From positions 26,051,023 through 26,115,022 of the forward strand of contig CAXKWD010000007.1 of the NCBI GenBank assembly GCA_964059195.1: a stretch of 64,000 nt of DNA. The letters run 5' to 3'. Shown piece by piece: positions 59,501 to 60,304 of this stretch. The notes below the pieces were generated by a model. It saw only the letters and a program-made list of their open reading frames with translations, did not search any database and was not told where the DNA came from. Numbering within the stretch: the stretch's first letter is position 1; every line of letters starts with the position of its first letter. Position numbers and translations under genes: made by a program. The DNA is from Ectobius pallidus (lineage: Eukaryota; Arthropoda; Insecta; Blattodea; Ectobiidae).

Positions 59501-60304
59501 AATTTTCAAAAGATTAAACTGGTACACACAGATAAAATTGTTCCTAATTAGAACATTTTAATGTATTTTTCCGTTCCGTGCCCGGCATCAATTTGGTCCA
59601 AAATCAATAGGCTTCGTTCCATATAAATGATTATAAAATGGTGTACTATAAATGGTGTACTAAGTTTTATGAAAATCCGATAAAGCGTAGGCCTATTTGA
59701 GTTATCGCGCTTACAGACACACGGACAGACAAACAGTCTGACGGACAGATATTTTCTTGTCTACCAAACAATCTCATAAAGTACCGGTACCATTCTGGCA
59801 CCACTTAATAATTATGTAATATCATTACATAATCTTTTTGTTGCATACATTATAAAGGGCGAGTTGGGCAGAGTATTTAATATTTGACGGGGGCCCGGGA
59901 AAATTTGTCCCTGGGGCCCTTGCTTTCTTTCCACGGCCCTGTGTATTACTAGATGTAATGTTCACAAAAGTTTTGCATTTTTGTAGAATGAGCGAAAAAA
60001 ATCTTACATGGTAGGAGGCAGCCCTAAGAGTGATTCCATGCAAAGAATTTCTTCGTTCATGGAGTTCCTGTGTGGTCCAGGAAAGTCCCTCTGAGCTGGA
60101 CCATGATCCTACTCTCCTCGTAATCAGTGGCAACTCATACGACACTCGGTACACTTCTTCCAGCACCACTTGATACATATTTTGATATCGTGCCACTACC
60201 ACGAAACTGCTGAATGGTACGTCCACATTCATAAAAGCTTCATTTGCTGATATTTCGAGAAAAATAAGCCACAATCCTCTCGACAAAAATGATGTTCTCG
60301 TTAG
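5294..60304 (-). CDS. Ionotropic receptor gene, 7 exons, 5' end missing
   Basis: An insect ionotropic receptor, a ligand-gated cation channel of the iGluR superfamily normally located in chemosensory dendrites. Exons (minus strand) are 60304-60008, 56067-55964, 52638-52468, 49315-49071, 32198-31981, 24688-24426 and 5573-5294. All six junctions have AG/GT splice sites and keep phase, giving 525 residues plus stop. Order: end of the amino-terminal region, S1, M1, pore loop, M3, S2, M4. Of the three iGluR glutamate-contact positions, an Arg (TISSTRAK) and a Thr (ADTTEL) align, but the S2 acidic residue is Pro (KYAYMAP), so glutamate is an unlikely ligand. The style (GITLR, PPFM, GAFCLQG) resembles the IR75 lineage, but I am not sure of the subfamily. 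At least 55 kb long, with introns of about 3.9, 3.3, 3.2, 16.9, 7.3 and 18.9 kb. No stop or frameshift occurs in the exons, so it appears functional. Upstream exons were not found. Confidence 0.9.
5800..6064. mobile_element. MITE with GTTAAGTCCAC inner TIR
   Basis: About 265 bp with imperfect 37-bp TIRs: AATTCCGGGGTGCGTGGGCA then AGAGAGTTAAGTCCAC, against AATTCCAGGGTGCGCGGGCA then GAGAGTTAAGTCCAC. Non-coding. The GTTAAGTCCAC core also ends the TIRs of the element at 12172-12927, suggesting one transposase family served both. Target duplication not resolved. Confidence 0.75.
6290..6500 (-). pseudogene. Mariner/Tc-like transposase C-terminal remnant
   Basis: Minus-strand translation gives DLPPCDFFSWEYLKQKKLC followed by ELKESIRAEIQIIPQEMMCK. 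This is the tail of a DDE transposase family common in insects (pattern PCDFFLWGYLK...LKxxIxxEIxxIP). No full ORF and no termini located. Confidence 0.6.
6640..6990 (-). pseudogene. LINE reverse-transcriptase ORF, C-terminal end
   Basis: Minus strand, about 110 codons: WDTLAEKRKLARLCPLFKAY, GETAWKEIKG, YLSKNDHSYEI, RKQRTDEGKLSF and WNDLPANVLEAFPR. It matches the conserved tail (ARLCALFKAY, RKQRTD, WNxLPAE) of a widespread insect non-LTR retrotransposon family. Reading is open over most of this stretch, with no upstream RT core. Confidence 0.7.
7400..7665. mobile_element. hAT (Charlie-like) MITE, 266 bp
   Basis: Terminal repeats CAGCGTTTCTCAACCT at both ends and a perfect 8-bp duplication GTATATCC at 7392-7399 and 7666-7673. 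The CAGYGTTTCTCAACC terminus is the familiar Charlie-type hAT end. Non-coding. Confidence 0.9.
7674..8030. other. Unassigned, AT-rich
   Basis: No frame, repeat or RNA signature recognised. Confidence 0.5.
8031..9300 (-). pseudogene. Orphan repeat family with Cys-rich tail: C-terminal part
   Basis: Minus strand from about 9295: a KMKLANLLDKDAEVQRT segment, LATLPATEEAARLHAMRAF, then VTKHGLLPIPSTAKQALQEL. After an inserted element it resumes with CKCSKGCQNACGCRKRGMKC and CNCRGVSC. From memory, this is the end of an unnamed high-copy protein family in arthropods and cnidarians whose C-terminus has a CXC-type cysteine motif (CxCxxGCxxxCGCRKxGxxC). There is a break around 9080 and a one-base frameshift at the insertion junction. 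The acceptor-like TTCTTCAG before the first segment suggests an intron. The N-terminal part lies at 15783-16330, on the other side of the Helitron; the central part is absent. Function unknown. Confidence 0.75.
8145..8894. mobile_element. TTAA-targeted element, 750 bp
   Basis: Ends GGGAAGATGGTAGTTATC and, reversed, GGGGAGATGGTAGTTACC (16 of 18 match), each bordered by TTAA (8141-8144 and 8895-8898). TTAA duplication is used by piggyBac and Kolobok superfamilies. The insertion separates two parts of the orphan Cys-tail coding region, which independently confirms both boundaries. No ORF inside. Confidence 0.8.
9402..9471 (-). pseudogene. tRNA-like pseudogene or SINE head
   Basis: Minus strand: GGTAGAGCATCGGC, a 5-bp anticodon stem TCGGC/GCCGA around a 7-nt loop GCGTCAA (central GTC), then TTCAAATCCCGG in T-loop position. 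The acceptor 3' half TTATGAC has no matching 5' half, CAATGGTAGAG is duplicated, and position 33 is not T. I therefore call it a pseudogene or SINE-derived head. It sits at the break between the Helitron helicase end and the orphan gene fragment. Confidence 0.6.
10721..11123 (+). mobile_element. Poly(A) retroposon, 403 bp, 13-bp target duplication
   Basis: The 13-mer AGTCCCACCAGAT occurs perfectly at 10708-10720 and 11124-11136. Between them is a non-coding sequence ending in about 20 A. This is the signature of a LINE-mediated insertion on the plus strand, either a 5'-truncated LINE tail or a SINE. It cuts the Helitron helicase within its P-loop coding region (DASGGTGKT). Confidence 0.9.
12172..12927. 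mobile_element. TA-flanked element, 756 bp, Tc1/mariner-like
   Basis: The TIRs begin TGAGGAGCGT and TGAGGAGTGT and continue to TTCAAAACGCGTTTAGTCCAC-like sequence on both sides (about 33 bp). TA borders at 12170-12171 and 12928-12929. The flanking Helitron frame reads K-Y-I then C-K-Y-V, the motif Helitron Rep proteins carry there, so the insertion point is certain. The interior repeats fragments of the TIR core but has no transposase ORF. Shares GTTAAGTCCAC with the MITE at 5800-6064. Confidence 0.85.
14070..14173. repeat. Exact 52-bp tandem duplication in a Helitron intron
   Basis: Two identical 52-bp units starting ACCAAAAAAATATAAAAACA. They lie inside the proposed intron 13900-14205, so the Rep frame is not affected. 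Confidence 0.9.
15145..15291. repeat. 64-bp inverted repeat, hairpin-forming
   Basis: Left arm from TATAACTAATCAGAGATTGA to TTGGTAAGTG and its reverse complement (about 63 of 64 match) flank a 19-bp spacer. The spacer itself repeats part of the arm (ACTAACACACTATATACTT). It lies in non-coding Helitron sequence and could be a tiny MITE or a local inverted duplication. Confidence 0.85.
15783..16330 (-). pseudogene. Orphan Cys-tail family: N-terminal part
   Basis: Minus-strand translation: YELAPCPPSLFDEQRKSHKS, YYDFFKPTDTPSNIRS, FDGGFLLRRVLWELREKLFS, YVEYVKKYFGAQSVLVFDSY, then LSKDKFFWNEGNKNRFISML ending at the Helitron TC terminus. It matches the same unnamed family as 8031-9300 (VDGGFLLHRVxW, VxFDGY, FLSNxxNKxRFISML). 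One frame change lies about 15850. The middle section expected between the halves (about 200-250 residues) is not in the window, so the Helitron insertion was accompanied or followed by a deletion. Function unknown. Confidence 0.75.
16556..19094. repeat. 2.5 kb polypyrimidine/polypurine tract, 15-bp variant blocks
   Basis: The plus strand is almost only C and T; A and G occur at a handful of positions. The core is arrays of 15-bp variants in blocks: CCTCTTTTTCCTTTT (about 17340-17625), CCTCTTTTTCTTTTT (17715-17875), CCTCTTCCTCTTTTT (17876-18035), CCTCTTTCTCTTTTT (18036-18410), and CCTCTTCCTCTTTTT again (18411-18590). The flanks are irregular CTTCCT. The long E/K-rich or L/F-rich open frames across it are composition artefacts. 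It lies in the last IR intron, so the receptor pre-mRNA would carry the purine strand. Confidence 0.97.
19226..20460 (-). mobile_element. Orphan TIR transposon, copy 1 (one end)
   Basis: Starts AGGGTGCATCAAATGTCCAT. About 130 bp of this end matches, in inverted orientation, the end at 37931, including a TTTCTTCAGGTGACACCAAC-like block. Inside, the minus strand carries a decayed CYTHPVEKC motif near 19950 and a long block (20040-20310) parallel to 36480-36770, both belonging to the second copy's coding region. A SINE fragment sits at 19645-19742. No open frame remains. It probably represents the 3' half of the coding strand plus one TIR. Confidence 0.6.
19645..19742 (+). mobile_element. SINE family 1, 3' fragment
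   Basis: Contains GTCTGCCTATGGTAGATGAC and GCAGCGGTCAGGTGGTAG, matching the 3' part of the full SINE at 44463-44757 (CATCTGCCTATGGTAGATGA). The tRNA-like head is missing. Confidence 0.75.
20793..22900 (+). mobile_element. Jockey-type LINE, 5'-truncated, RT ORF intact
   Basis: A single open frame of about 637 codons (20793-22706) encodes a non-LTR reverse transcriptase. Motifs: KKSPGHDLIPN, SSYRPISLLPTLSKVFEKVI, FLDFKQAFDKVW (about residue 309), SGVPQGSILGPILFN, the catalytic YADD (about residue 396), then VKYLGVHLDRRLTW and a PLITYACPVW thumb. The order fits the Jockey clade, which has no RNase H. The endonuclease half is missing, so this is a 5'-truncated insertion. The 3' UTR ends in 29 A (22872-22900). 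The intact RT frame suggests a recent insertion. No clear target duplication found. Confidence 0.9.
22958..23640. repeat. Repeat R, copy A (mariner-free)
   Basis: Begins ATCCCTTTAGGCAAGCCTAC and shares most of its length with 45402-46938. Its left end carries GGTAGATTTCGAAG and its right end the inverse CTTCGAATCTACC, so it may be a TIR element. At 23500-23530 it has an uninterrupted ATATATTATATATATATAAA run, exactly where copy B holds a mariner. Confidence 0.8.
23641..24425. other. IR intron, unassigned
   Basis: AT-rich; a short open stretch at 24114-24305 matches nothing I recognise and is unlikely to be coding. Confidence 0.5.
24426..24688 (-). CDS. IR exon F: S2 lobe
   Basis: 263 bp, acceptor CCTATTTTCAG, donor GTAAGTGC. 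It encodes DAKKGSVLHRIYKGLI, then FQRICDTKYAYMAP, then CEVSVLPKQYFKASVGIAF and SQYTELFNS. This matches IR S2: a G-K-Y-A-F-like strand, the C-x-L-x-x-L strand, and an S-P-Y-T-x-x-F-N-like helix. The iGluR acidic ligand residue (KYAFLLE) is Pro here. A repeat copy begins only about 25 bp upstream of the acceptor. Confidence 0.88.
24713..24880 (+). repeat. Repeat Q, copy 1 (inverted partner at 29868-30006)
   Basis: Contains CATAACTTCCTCTGCCAAAT and an internal hairpin whose stem is CATTCTCTTCAT/ATGAAGAGAATG. The reverse complement of 29868-30006 carries the same order of blocks, with the hairpin stem conserved. The two copies flank the BEL element in opposite orientation. Class unknown. Confidence 0.7.
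24896..25037 (+). repeat. BEL/Pao element 5' LTR
   Basis: 142 bp starting TGCATATAATTCTTGTTACC and ending TTTCCAATA. It matches 29064-29212 apart from scattered substitutions and a short insertion. The 5-mer CTTTA lies just before it and just after the 3' LTR. A primer-binding-site-like TGGTGACCGTGAC follows directly. Confidence 0.85.
25072..28690 (+). pseudogene. BEL/Pao Gag-Pol, degenerate and internally deleted
   Basis: In order: Gag (25072-25479, acidic and coiled; then DUF1759-like FGKDDMLIKVYIRELLSLVV and VESYVREDLLRVWQQQS to 26046); zinc knuckle CIFCRGNHISSKCC (about 26110); aspartic protease VKAIIDTGSQRSYV (about 26500); RT finger region ADIRRAFLQKSLHKSEKDF and VVFDITCSPFLLGA (27450-27620). 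The frame then jumps to the integrase end, IQWKFNPPSAAWWGGGEA and LDYEEMSTILCDCEALMNSR. The RT catalytic YxDD, RNase H and most of the integrase are therefore deleted. A DUF5641-like REAVRERFRREYLGQLH follows a nested element. Multiple frameshifts and stops: a defective relic of an insect LTR retrotransposon. Confidence 0.85.
27977..28474. mobile_element. TA-flanked MITE nested in BEL, 498 bp
   Basis: TIRs CAGTGAGTCTCAGACAGATT and CAGTGAGTCTCAGGCAGATT, bordered by TA at 27975-27976 and 28475-28476. The CAGTG start is pogo/Tigger-like. The interior is unusually GC-rich for the window and non-coding. It interrupts the BEL integrase tail. Confidence 0.88.
29064..29212 (+). repeat. BEL/Pao element 3' LTR
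   Basis: 149 bp copy of the 5' LTR, preceded by a purine-rich tract (AAAGTGGGAG, about 29038-29048) and followed by CTTTA, the same 5-mer found before the 5' LTR (24891-24895). Confidence 0.85.
29230..29860. repeat. Dispersed repeats of unknown class
   Basis: Contains blocks found elsewhere in the window: CACACATACAGACATGTTTC and GGGGACCTCAAAACAA, close to 20360-20420; and GAATGTGAAGTGAAAAAAGG with AAAGAAAGTTATGTGGGT, close to 975-1030 inside the hAT at 151-1921. Confidence 0.5.
29868..30006 (-). repeat. Repeat Q, copy 2
   Basis: Inverse partner of 24713-24880, with the same hairpin stem (CATTCTCTTCAT and ATGAAGAGAATG). Confidence 0.7.
30298..30330. repeat. (TAATC)n microsatellite
   Basis: About six perfect copies of TCTAA. 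Confidence 0.95.
30820..31396 (+). pseudogene. LINE reverse transcriptase, C-terminal remnant
   Basis: Plus strand: LGIIIDRHLKFDKHINLRTR, YLLTEVIRTVYLALIQ, VIEYGIIDCGGSSTSVLTPL, NIIQKQIIKVCLKKPLEYP, PEFNVMTVEQIYKL, then NYNTRRNKTLPLIESKY. This is the thumb and tail of a non-LTR RT (YLGIxIDxxLxWxxHI, GIxxWGG, QKxIIRxI, TRxxxxL) of CR1/L2-like appearance. It has several stops. A different family from the Jockey copy at 20793. Confidence 0.65.
31690..31775. mobile_element. 86-bp insert with 12-bp target duplication and palindrome
   Basis: TAGTTATATTTT occurs at 31678-31689 and 31776-31787. The right half of the insert is a palindrome with perfect 23-bp arms (31730-31752 and 31754-31776, the last base shared with the duplication) and a 1-base loop; the arm starts ACATTTGAAAATGATGCGAG. 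The left half (ACTCCGGTCGGAACGTTCAC) is unrelated. No family recognised. Confidence 0.75.
31981..32198 (-). CDS. IR exon E: M3 gate helix and start of S2
   Basis: 218 bp, acceptor TTTTCTGTTGTAG, donor GTAAGATG. It opens with the Gly that completes the pore box and runs through YWYSYIIAIVLVSAYSGIL, the M3 gate helix. In M3, AYSGILISF replaces the iGluR SYTANLAAF signature. S2 begins with FGVLADTTELTFF, where a Thr sits at the iGluR ligand-contact position. The exon ends in phase 0. Confidence 0.9.
32329..32467. mobile_element. 139-bp insert with 12-bp target duplication and 44-bp palindrome
   Basis: CATGGTAAAATA lies at 32317-32328 and 32468-32479. The insert ends with a perfect inverted repeat: 44-bp arms 32373-32416 and 32424-32467 around a 7-base loop CTTACAT. 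It has the same architecture as the insert at 31690-31775. It lies about 120 bp upstream of an IR exon. Confidence 0.75.
32480..34180. other. IR intron, little recognised
   Basis: A run of A at 33031-33046 may mark an old retroposon end. Around 33470-33570, minus strand, PIHLEELKDNITREINSIS resembles a mariner/Tc transposase tail but is too short to call firmly. The rest is AT-rich and featureless. Confidence 0.45.
34190..35804. mobile_element. hAT element, decayed, 1.6 kb
   Basis: Ends GAGTGGCATTCC and, reversed, CAGTGGCGTAAC. Both are followed inward by G/C-rich GGGCCTC-type sequence. Flanks ACTATATT (34182-34189) and AATATATT (35805-35812) match at 7 of 8 bases. Around 35040-35140 the plus strand reads IGDQKRKQKKEI, reminiscent of the basic KRK leader of hAT transposases, but no full ORF survives. 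A unit of about 170 bp is tandemly duplicated at 35290-35640. Confidence 0.7.
36200..37931 (-). pseudogene. Orphan TIR transposon, copy 2 (coding part and one TIR)
   Basis: Minus-strand translation fragments: PMSEVVMLSCDGTATYTGQK (about 37320), IEDFLNKTL, CMIHIN and FPYWNLIESIDSKIIRTNTY (37240-37140), LTRNLVKFINPDGKYSKLGL (about 36930), then KNALTADETITCLPLHTRIA, ERIVKLVTKAASLICGKR (about 36400). I recognise an unnamed high-copy arthropod family (PCHTQAVERxVKLVTEAS, DGTAxNTG, LLHxNELP). Many stops. The end at 37931 is the inverse of the one at 19226 (AGGGTGCATCGAATTTCCAC), so the family appears to belong to a TIR transposon. Function is otherwise unknown. Confidence 0.65.
37932..39030. other. 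IR intron, unassigned
   Basis: No coding, tRNA-like or terminal-repeat signal seen. Confidence 0.5.
39034..39415. repeat. Minisatellite with TTAGG-like segments
   Basis: Begins with about 85-bp units (TGTTTTATGAAATGTGAGGA and AAGCTTCTGCATTTAGTTAA), then two larger units of about 150 bp. Each larger unit adds CAGGTTATGTTAGGTTAGGA and a CTGAATAGCGC block. Confidence 0.85.
39416..41740. other. IR intron, unassigned
   Basis: AT-rich. An 76-codon open stretch at 40412-40642 lacks any recognised motif and is probably repeat-derived. Nothing else is supported. Confidence 0.45.
41742..41955 (-). mobile_element. SINE family 2, copy 1
   Basis: tRNA-derived head on the minus strand: A-box region TGGGTGGCGCAGTCTGTATG and B-box GGGTTCTATCCC. 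The body shares TGTGCATAAATGGAACAGGC and a CCGGC...GGCGAC block with 54560-54789. Confidence 0.75.
42314..42950 (+). mobile_element. Non-autonomous Helitron, 637 bp
   Basis: Starts TCTATAATAATAAG and ends with a GC-rich hairpin region GGGCGAAGCCGCGGGGACC followed by TGCTAG, with T as the next host base. These are standard Helitron termini. GTCT repeats and CGAAGCCGGATTTTA occur inside, and no Rep coding. Its 5' sequence resembles but does not equal that of the large Helitron. The base before the TC is G, so the A|T rule is met only on the right. Confidence 0.8.
42951..43690. other. IR intron, unassigned
   Basis: AT-rich. GATCGGGCCCTTTCGGTCCC (about 43310) is a small GC hairpin-like block in otherwise plain sequence. 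Confidence 0.4.
43693..43775. repeat. (ACATA)n with telomere-like CCTAA variants
   Basis: Ten or more ACATA units grade into CACAACCTAACACAACCTAA and CCTAACC. The insect telomere repeat is CCTAA/TTAGG, but this run is short and degenerate. Confidence 0.85.
44095..45330 (+). pseudogene. LINE with RNase H, split by a SINE
   Basis: Plus strand: an RT-like ADDTGLVGPA (about 44165), then an RNase H piece with AIHVDSQAALFAIKNTRTTQ (about 44375-44435). After the SINE comes MKKTQISLHWARDHTGIRGN, ERADYLAKTA (44785-44880). The DSQAAL and H-W-x-x-D/G-H-x-G-x-x-G-N-E-x-A-D pattern is the LINE RNase H (I/R1-type clades). The RT-to-RNase H spacing is too short, indicating an internal deletion. Distinct from the Jockey copy, which lacks RNase H. 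Confidence 0.75.
44463..44757 (+). mobile_element. SINE family 1, full-length copy
   Basis: tRNA-derived head with A-box GTGGTCTCGTGGTTAGCG and B-box GGGTTCGATCCCC. The body contains CCTCGGATTTTTCTGAA, a GAGCTACTTGATAGAGAAGT block and CATCTGCCTATGGTAGATGA. It separates the two parts of a LINE RNase H. Other copies: 50238-50515 (older) and 19645-19742 (3' part). Confidence 0.85.
46105..46785 (+). mobile_element. Mariner element with internal deletion, 681 bp
   Basis: TIRs TACGAGGGGATGCTGAAAAG at both ends, running on to TAATGCCTCC, flanked by TA. Repeat R copy A provides the empty target site. Internal length is about half of a full mariner. Confidence 0.92.
46254..46660 (+). pseudogene. Mariner transposase, N-terminus fused to C-terminal part
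   Basis: An open frame of about 113 codons starts at a mariner-like MSVCEKQRAVIEFH region and jumps directly to HDNARPH, then PPYSPDLAPSDFHLFPKLKE. These hold the second and third catalytic Asp of the D,D34D triad; the first Asp and the helix-turn-helix core are deleted. A stop follows NF, and the tail IHKLVSRWEKCVRRQGDYVE continues in another frame. Not active, but the N-to-C fusion frame is open. Confidence 0.85.
46940..49070. other. IR intron, unassigned
   Basis: Contains AGGTTAGTGACAGTTAGGTT repeats near 47340-47450, of the same style as the minisatellite at 39 kb. Otherwise no supported feature. Confidence 0.45.
49071..49315 (-). CDS. IR exon D: M1 and pore loop
   Basis: 245 bp, phase 2 in and 1 out, acceptor TGTCATTTCCAG, donor GTACGTAT. 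It starts with the YSIFFHVPEK strand that follows S1. A roughly 20-residue hydrophobic helix follows (LWVSVMVALLVLALVLSS, M1), then a polar loop, then the re-entrant pore segment ending FYIFGAFCLQ. The pore lacks the Q/R-site pattern of AMPA receptors, as is normal for IRs. This is the clearest single piece of receptor evidence in the window. Confidence 0.92.
49448..50234. mobile_element. pogo/Tigger-like element, 787 bp
   Basis: Ends CAGTGAACGCCGCTTA and, reversed, CAGTACTCGCCGCTTA, with TA duplications at 49446-49447 and 50235-50236. Subterminal GATACTGTTATCARTCGG blocks occur at both ends. No transposase ORF. Confidence 0.85.
50238..50515 (+). mobile_element. SINE family 1, old copy
   Basis: Abuts the preceding pogo-like element. 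Aligns with 44463-44757: GTCTTGTGTTAGAGCTGCTG head, decayed B-box GGGTTAGATTCTGG, CTCCTCGGATTTTTCTGAAA and a GTTGGCATGTTGACC body. Confidence 0.75.
50762..51040 (+). pseudogene. LINE endonuclease, C-terminal fragment
   Basis: Plus strand: WWRNRFRDGREERLKELTVL, GNPPTFSNRAGVESNIDLTL, GNWWVAENLTLTDSNLMQYI. It matches the end of an R1-type APE endonuclease (RGxxLxxxI, PTFxxxxGxSxIDLTL, VxNWxVxxxxSLSDH). The usual SDH active site is altered to TDS. Isolated, with no RT nearby. Confidence 0.65.
51124..51857. mobile_element. pogo/Tigger-like element, 734 bp
   Basis: Near-perfect TIR CAGTCAACCCTCGATATAA at both ends, with TA at 51122-51123 and 51858-51859. The second-layer repeats (GCCACCCTCGC) also occur at both ends. 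No intact transposase. Confidence 0.9.
52065..52150 (-). mobile_element. Possible old SINE head
   Basis: Minus strand: GAGTTCAAGTCCCGACTCTG resembles a B-box, followed by GGAGATTTATGCAC as in SINE family 2. The A-box is unclear. Confidence 0.4.
52468..52638 (-). CDS. IR exon C: S1 lobe with ligand-site arginine
   Basis: 171 bp between acceptor TATATTTCAG and donor GTATGTGC. It encodes NGSDLLQLIPQNIVDAVVA followed by TTISSTRAKIVGFTIPI. This is the A-D-x-x-I/T-x-x-R-x-x-x-V-D-F-T block of iGluR S1. The Arg aligns with the residue that binds the ligand alpha-carboxylate in iGluRs and acid-sensing IRs. Two potential N-glycosylation sites (NLS, NGS) fit an extracellular location. Confidence 0.88.
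52640..54050. other. IR intron, unassigned, with a poly(A) run
   Basis: A 28-base A run at 53520-53547 may be the tail of a retroposon of unknown extent; no target duplication was found. The rest lacks signals. Confidence 0.5.
54100..54302 (-). mobile_element. SINE family 3
   Basis: tRNA-derived head on the minus strand: GAGCGAGGTGGCCGAGATGG (A-box) and GTCCCAGGTTCAAATCCCGT (B-box), about 60 nt. The body toward 54100 is AT-rich with an uncertain end. Single copy in the window. Confidence 0.65.
54560..54789 (-). mobile_element. SINE family 2, copy 2
   Basis: Minus strand: A-box TGGGTGCGCAGTTAGTATCG and B-box GGGTTCGATCCCG, well preserved. The body follows as in 41742-41955 (GTGTGTGCATAAATGTGAAA, TTTCCGGCACACTGGCGACG). 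Confidence 0.8.
54790..55963. other. IR intron, unassigned
   Basis: No recognised motif; a 62-codon stretch at 55626-55814 lacks domain features. Confidence 0.45.
55964..56067 (-). CDS. IR exon B: start of S1 lobe
   Basis: 104 bp, too short to stand out as an open reading frame. It lies between acceptor TTCTCTTTCAG and donor GTAAGTACTT. It begins FPPFMVVE and ends in a GGFIGEVWKALEERMNF motif, matching the IR S1 pattern of a PPF box followed by an amphipathic helix and an N-F end. It leaves phase 2, which the next exon completes as Lys. Confidence 0.85.
56440..56690. repeat. Outer segment, inverse of 59540-59804
   Basis: Starts GTGCCAGAATGGTA directly after TTAA (56436-56439). The inverse copy ends the same way (GTGGTGCCAGAATGG) against TTAA at 59805-59808. 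Both carry GTCTGTCCGTC-type runs and GCTTTATCGGATTTTC. May be the true ends of the THAP element or a separate repeat. Confidence 0.6.
56868..57347. repeat. Left arm of long inverted repeat around THAP ORF
   Basis: About 480 bp inverse of 58615-59096. The inner 230 bp differ at only about five positions, the next 150 bp at about ten, and the outer part more. Includes AGAGCCTTAAAAAAGCGGAC and AATTGAGTGGTAATTAT at the inner edge. Confidence 0.9.
57528..57866 (+). CDS. Stand-alone THAP zinc-finger protein, 112 aa
   Basis: Encodes a complete N-terminal THAP C2CH zinc finger: C6-x4-C11, HVFP (28-31), W40, C58-x2-H61, inside CAVAVCNSNF and RVCSLHFMEQDY. The spacing fits the C-x2-4-C-x35-50-C-x2-H rule. 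The AVPTIF box that normally closes the domain is not seen. THAP domains bind DNA; in P, Kolobok and related transposases they recognise transposon ends. Here no catalytic domain follows; the frame ends at 112 codons, with an AATAAA over the stop. It lies between inverted arms in an IR intron, on the strand opposite the receptor. Either a truncated transposase or a DNA-binding-only derivative that could repress an active relative. Confidence 0.75.
   Translation: MPGQRCAVAVCNSNFSDCKKLDCNISFHVFPKIKDVRKQWIVACRRNDSWNHDTSRVCSLHFMEQDYERDFKAELLNLPREKRLLLIIGLFTWAFRTTELCLPLYEQLCRDD
57870..58424. other. Spacer between THAP ORF and right arm
   Basis: AT-rich, no frame. GAAGATTGAAGAATTAT is repeated near 57995-58040. 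Confidence 0.5.
58425..58590. repeat. Diverged tandem copy of the right arm's inner end
   Basis: TTACTCGTAAACCATTCAAG and ATACAAAAAATTTTCGCATA parallel 58625-58790 in the same orientation at lower similarity, so the arm end has been duplicated. Confidence 0.8.
58615..59096. repeat. Right arm of long inverted repeat around THAP ORF
   Basis: Reverse complement of 56868-57347. Together they could form a hairpin with a stem of roughly 480 bp and a loop of about 1.27 kb. Confidence 0.9.
59194..59941. mobile_element. hAT-type element, 748 bp
   Basis: Ends CAGGCCCGACGAGAGG and, reversed, CAGGGCCGTGGAAAG, both followed by GGGGCCCGG-type blocks, with a perfect 8-bp duplication TGTATTAC at 59186-59193 and 59942-59949. 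The interior includes 59540-59804, the inverse of 56440-56690. Confidence 0.8.
60008..60304 (-). CDS. IR exon A: end of amino-terminal region
   Basis: 99 codons, phase 0 at both ends. The acceptor is TTTGTTTCAG just above 60304 and the donor is GTAAGATT just below 60008. It encodes a stretch ending in RRNSLHGITLRAASYH, the usual IR lead-in to the S1 ligand-binding lobe (L-x-G-x-x-L-R). The reading frame runs past the donor for some 180 bases into intron, so the donor sets the exon end. Upstream coding sequence is expected because no initiator or signal peptide is seen here. Confidence 0.8.
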
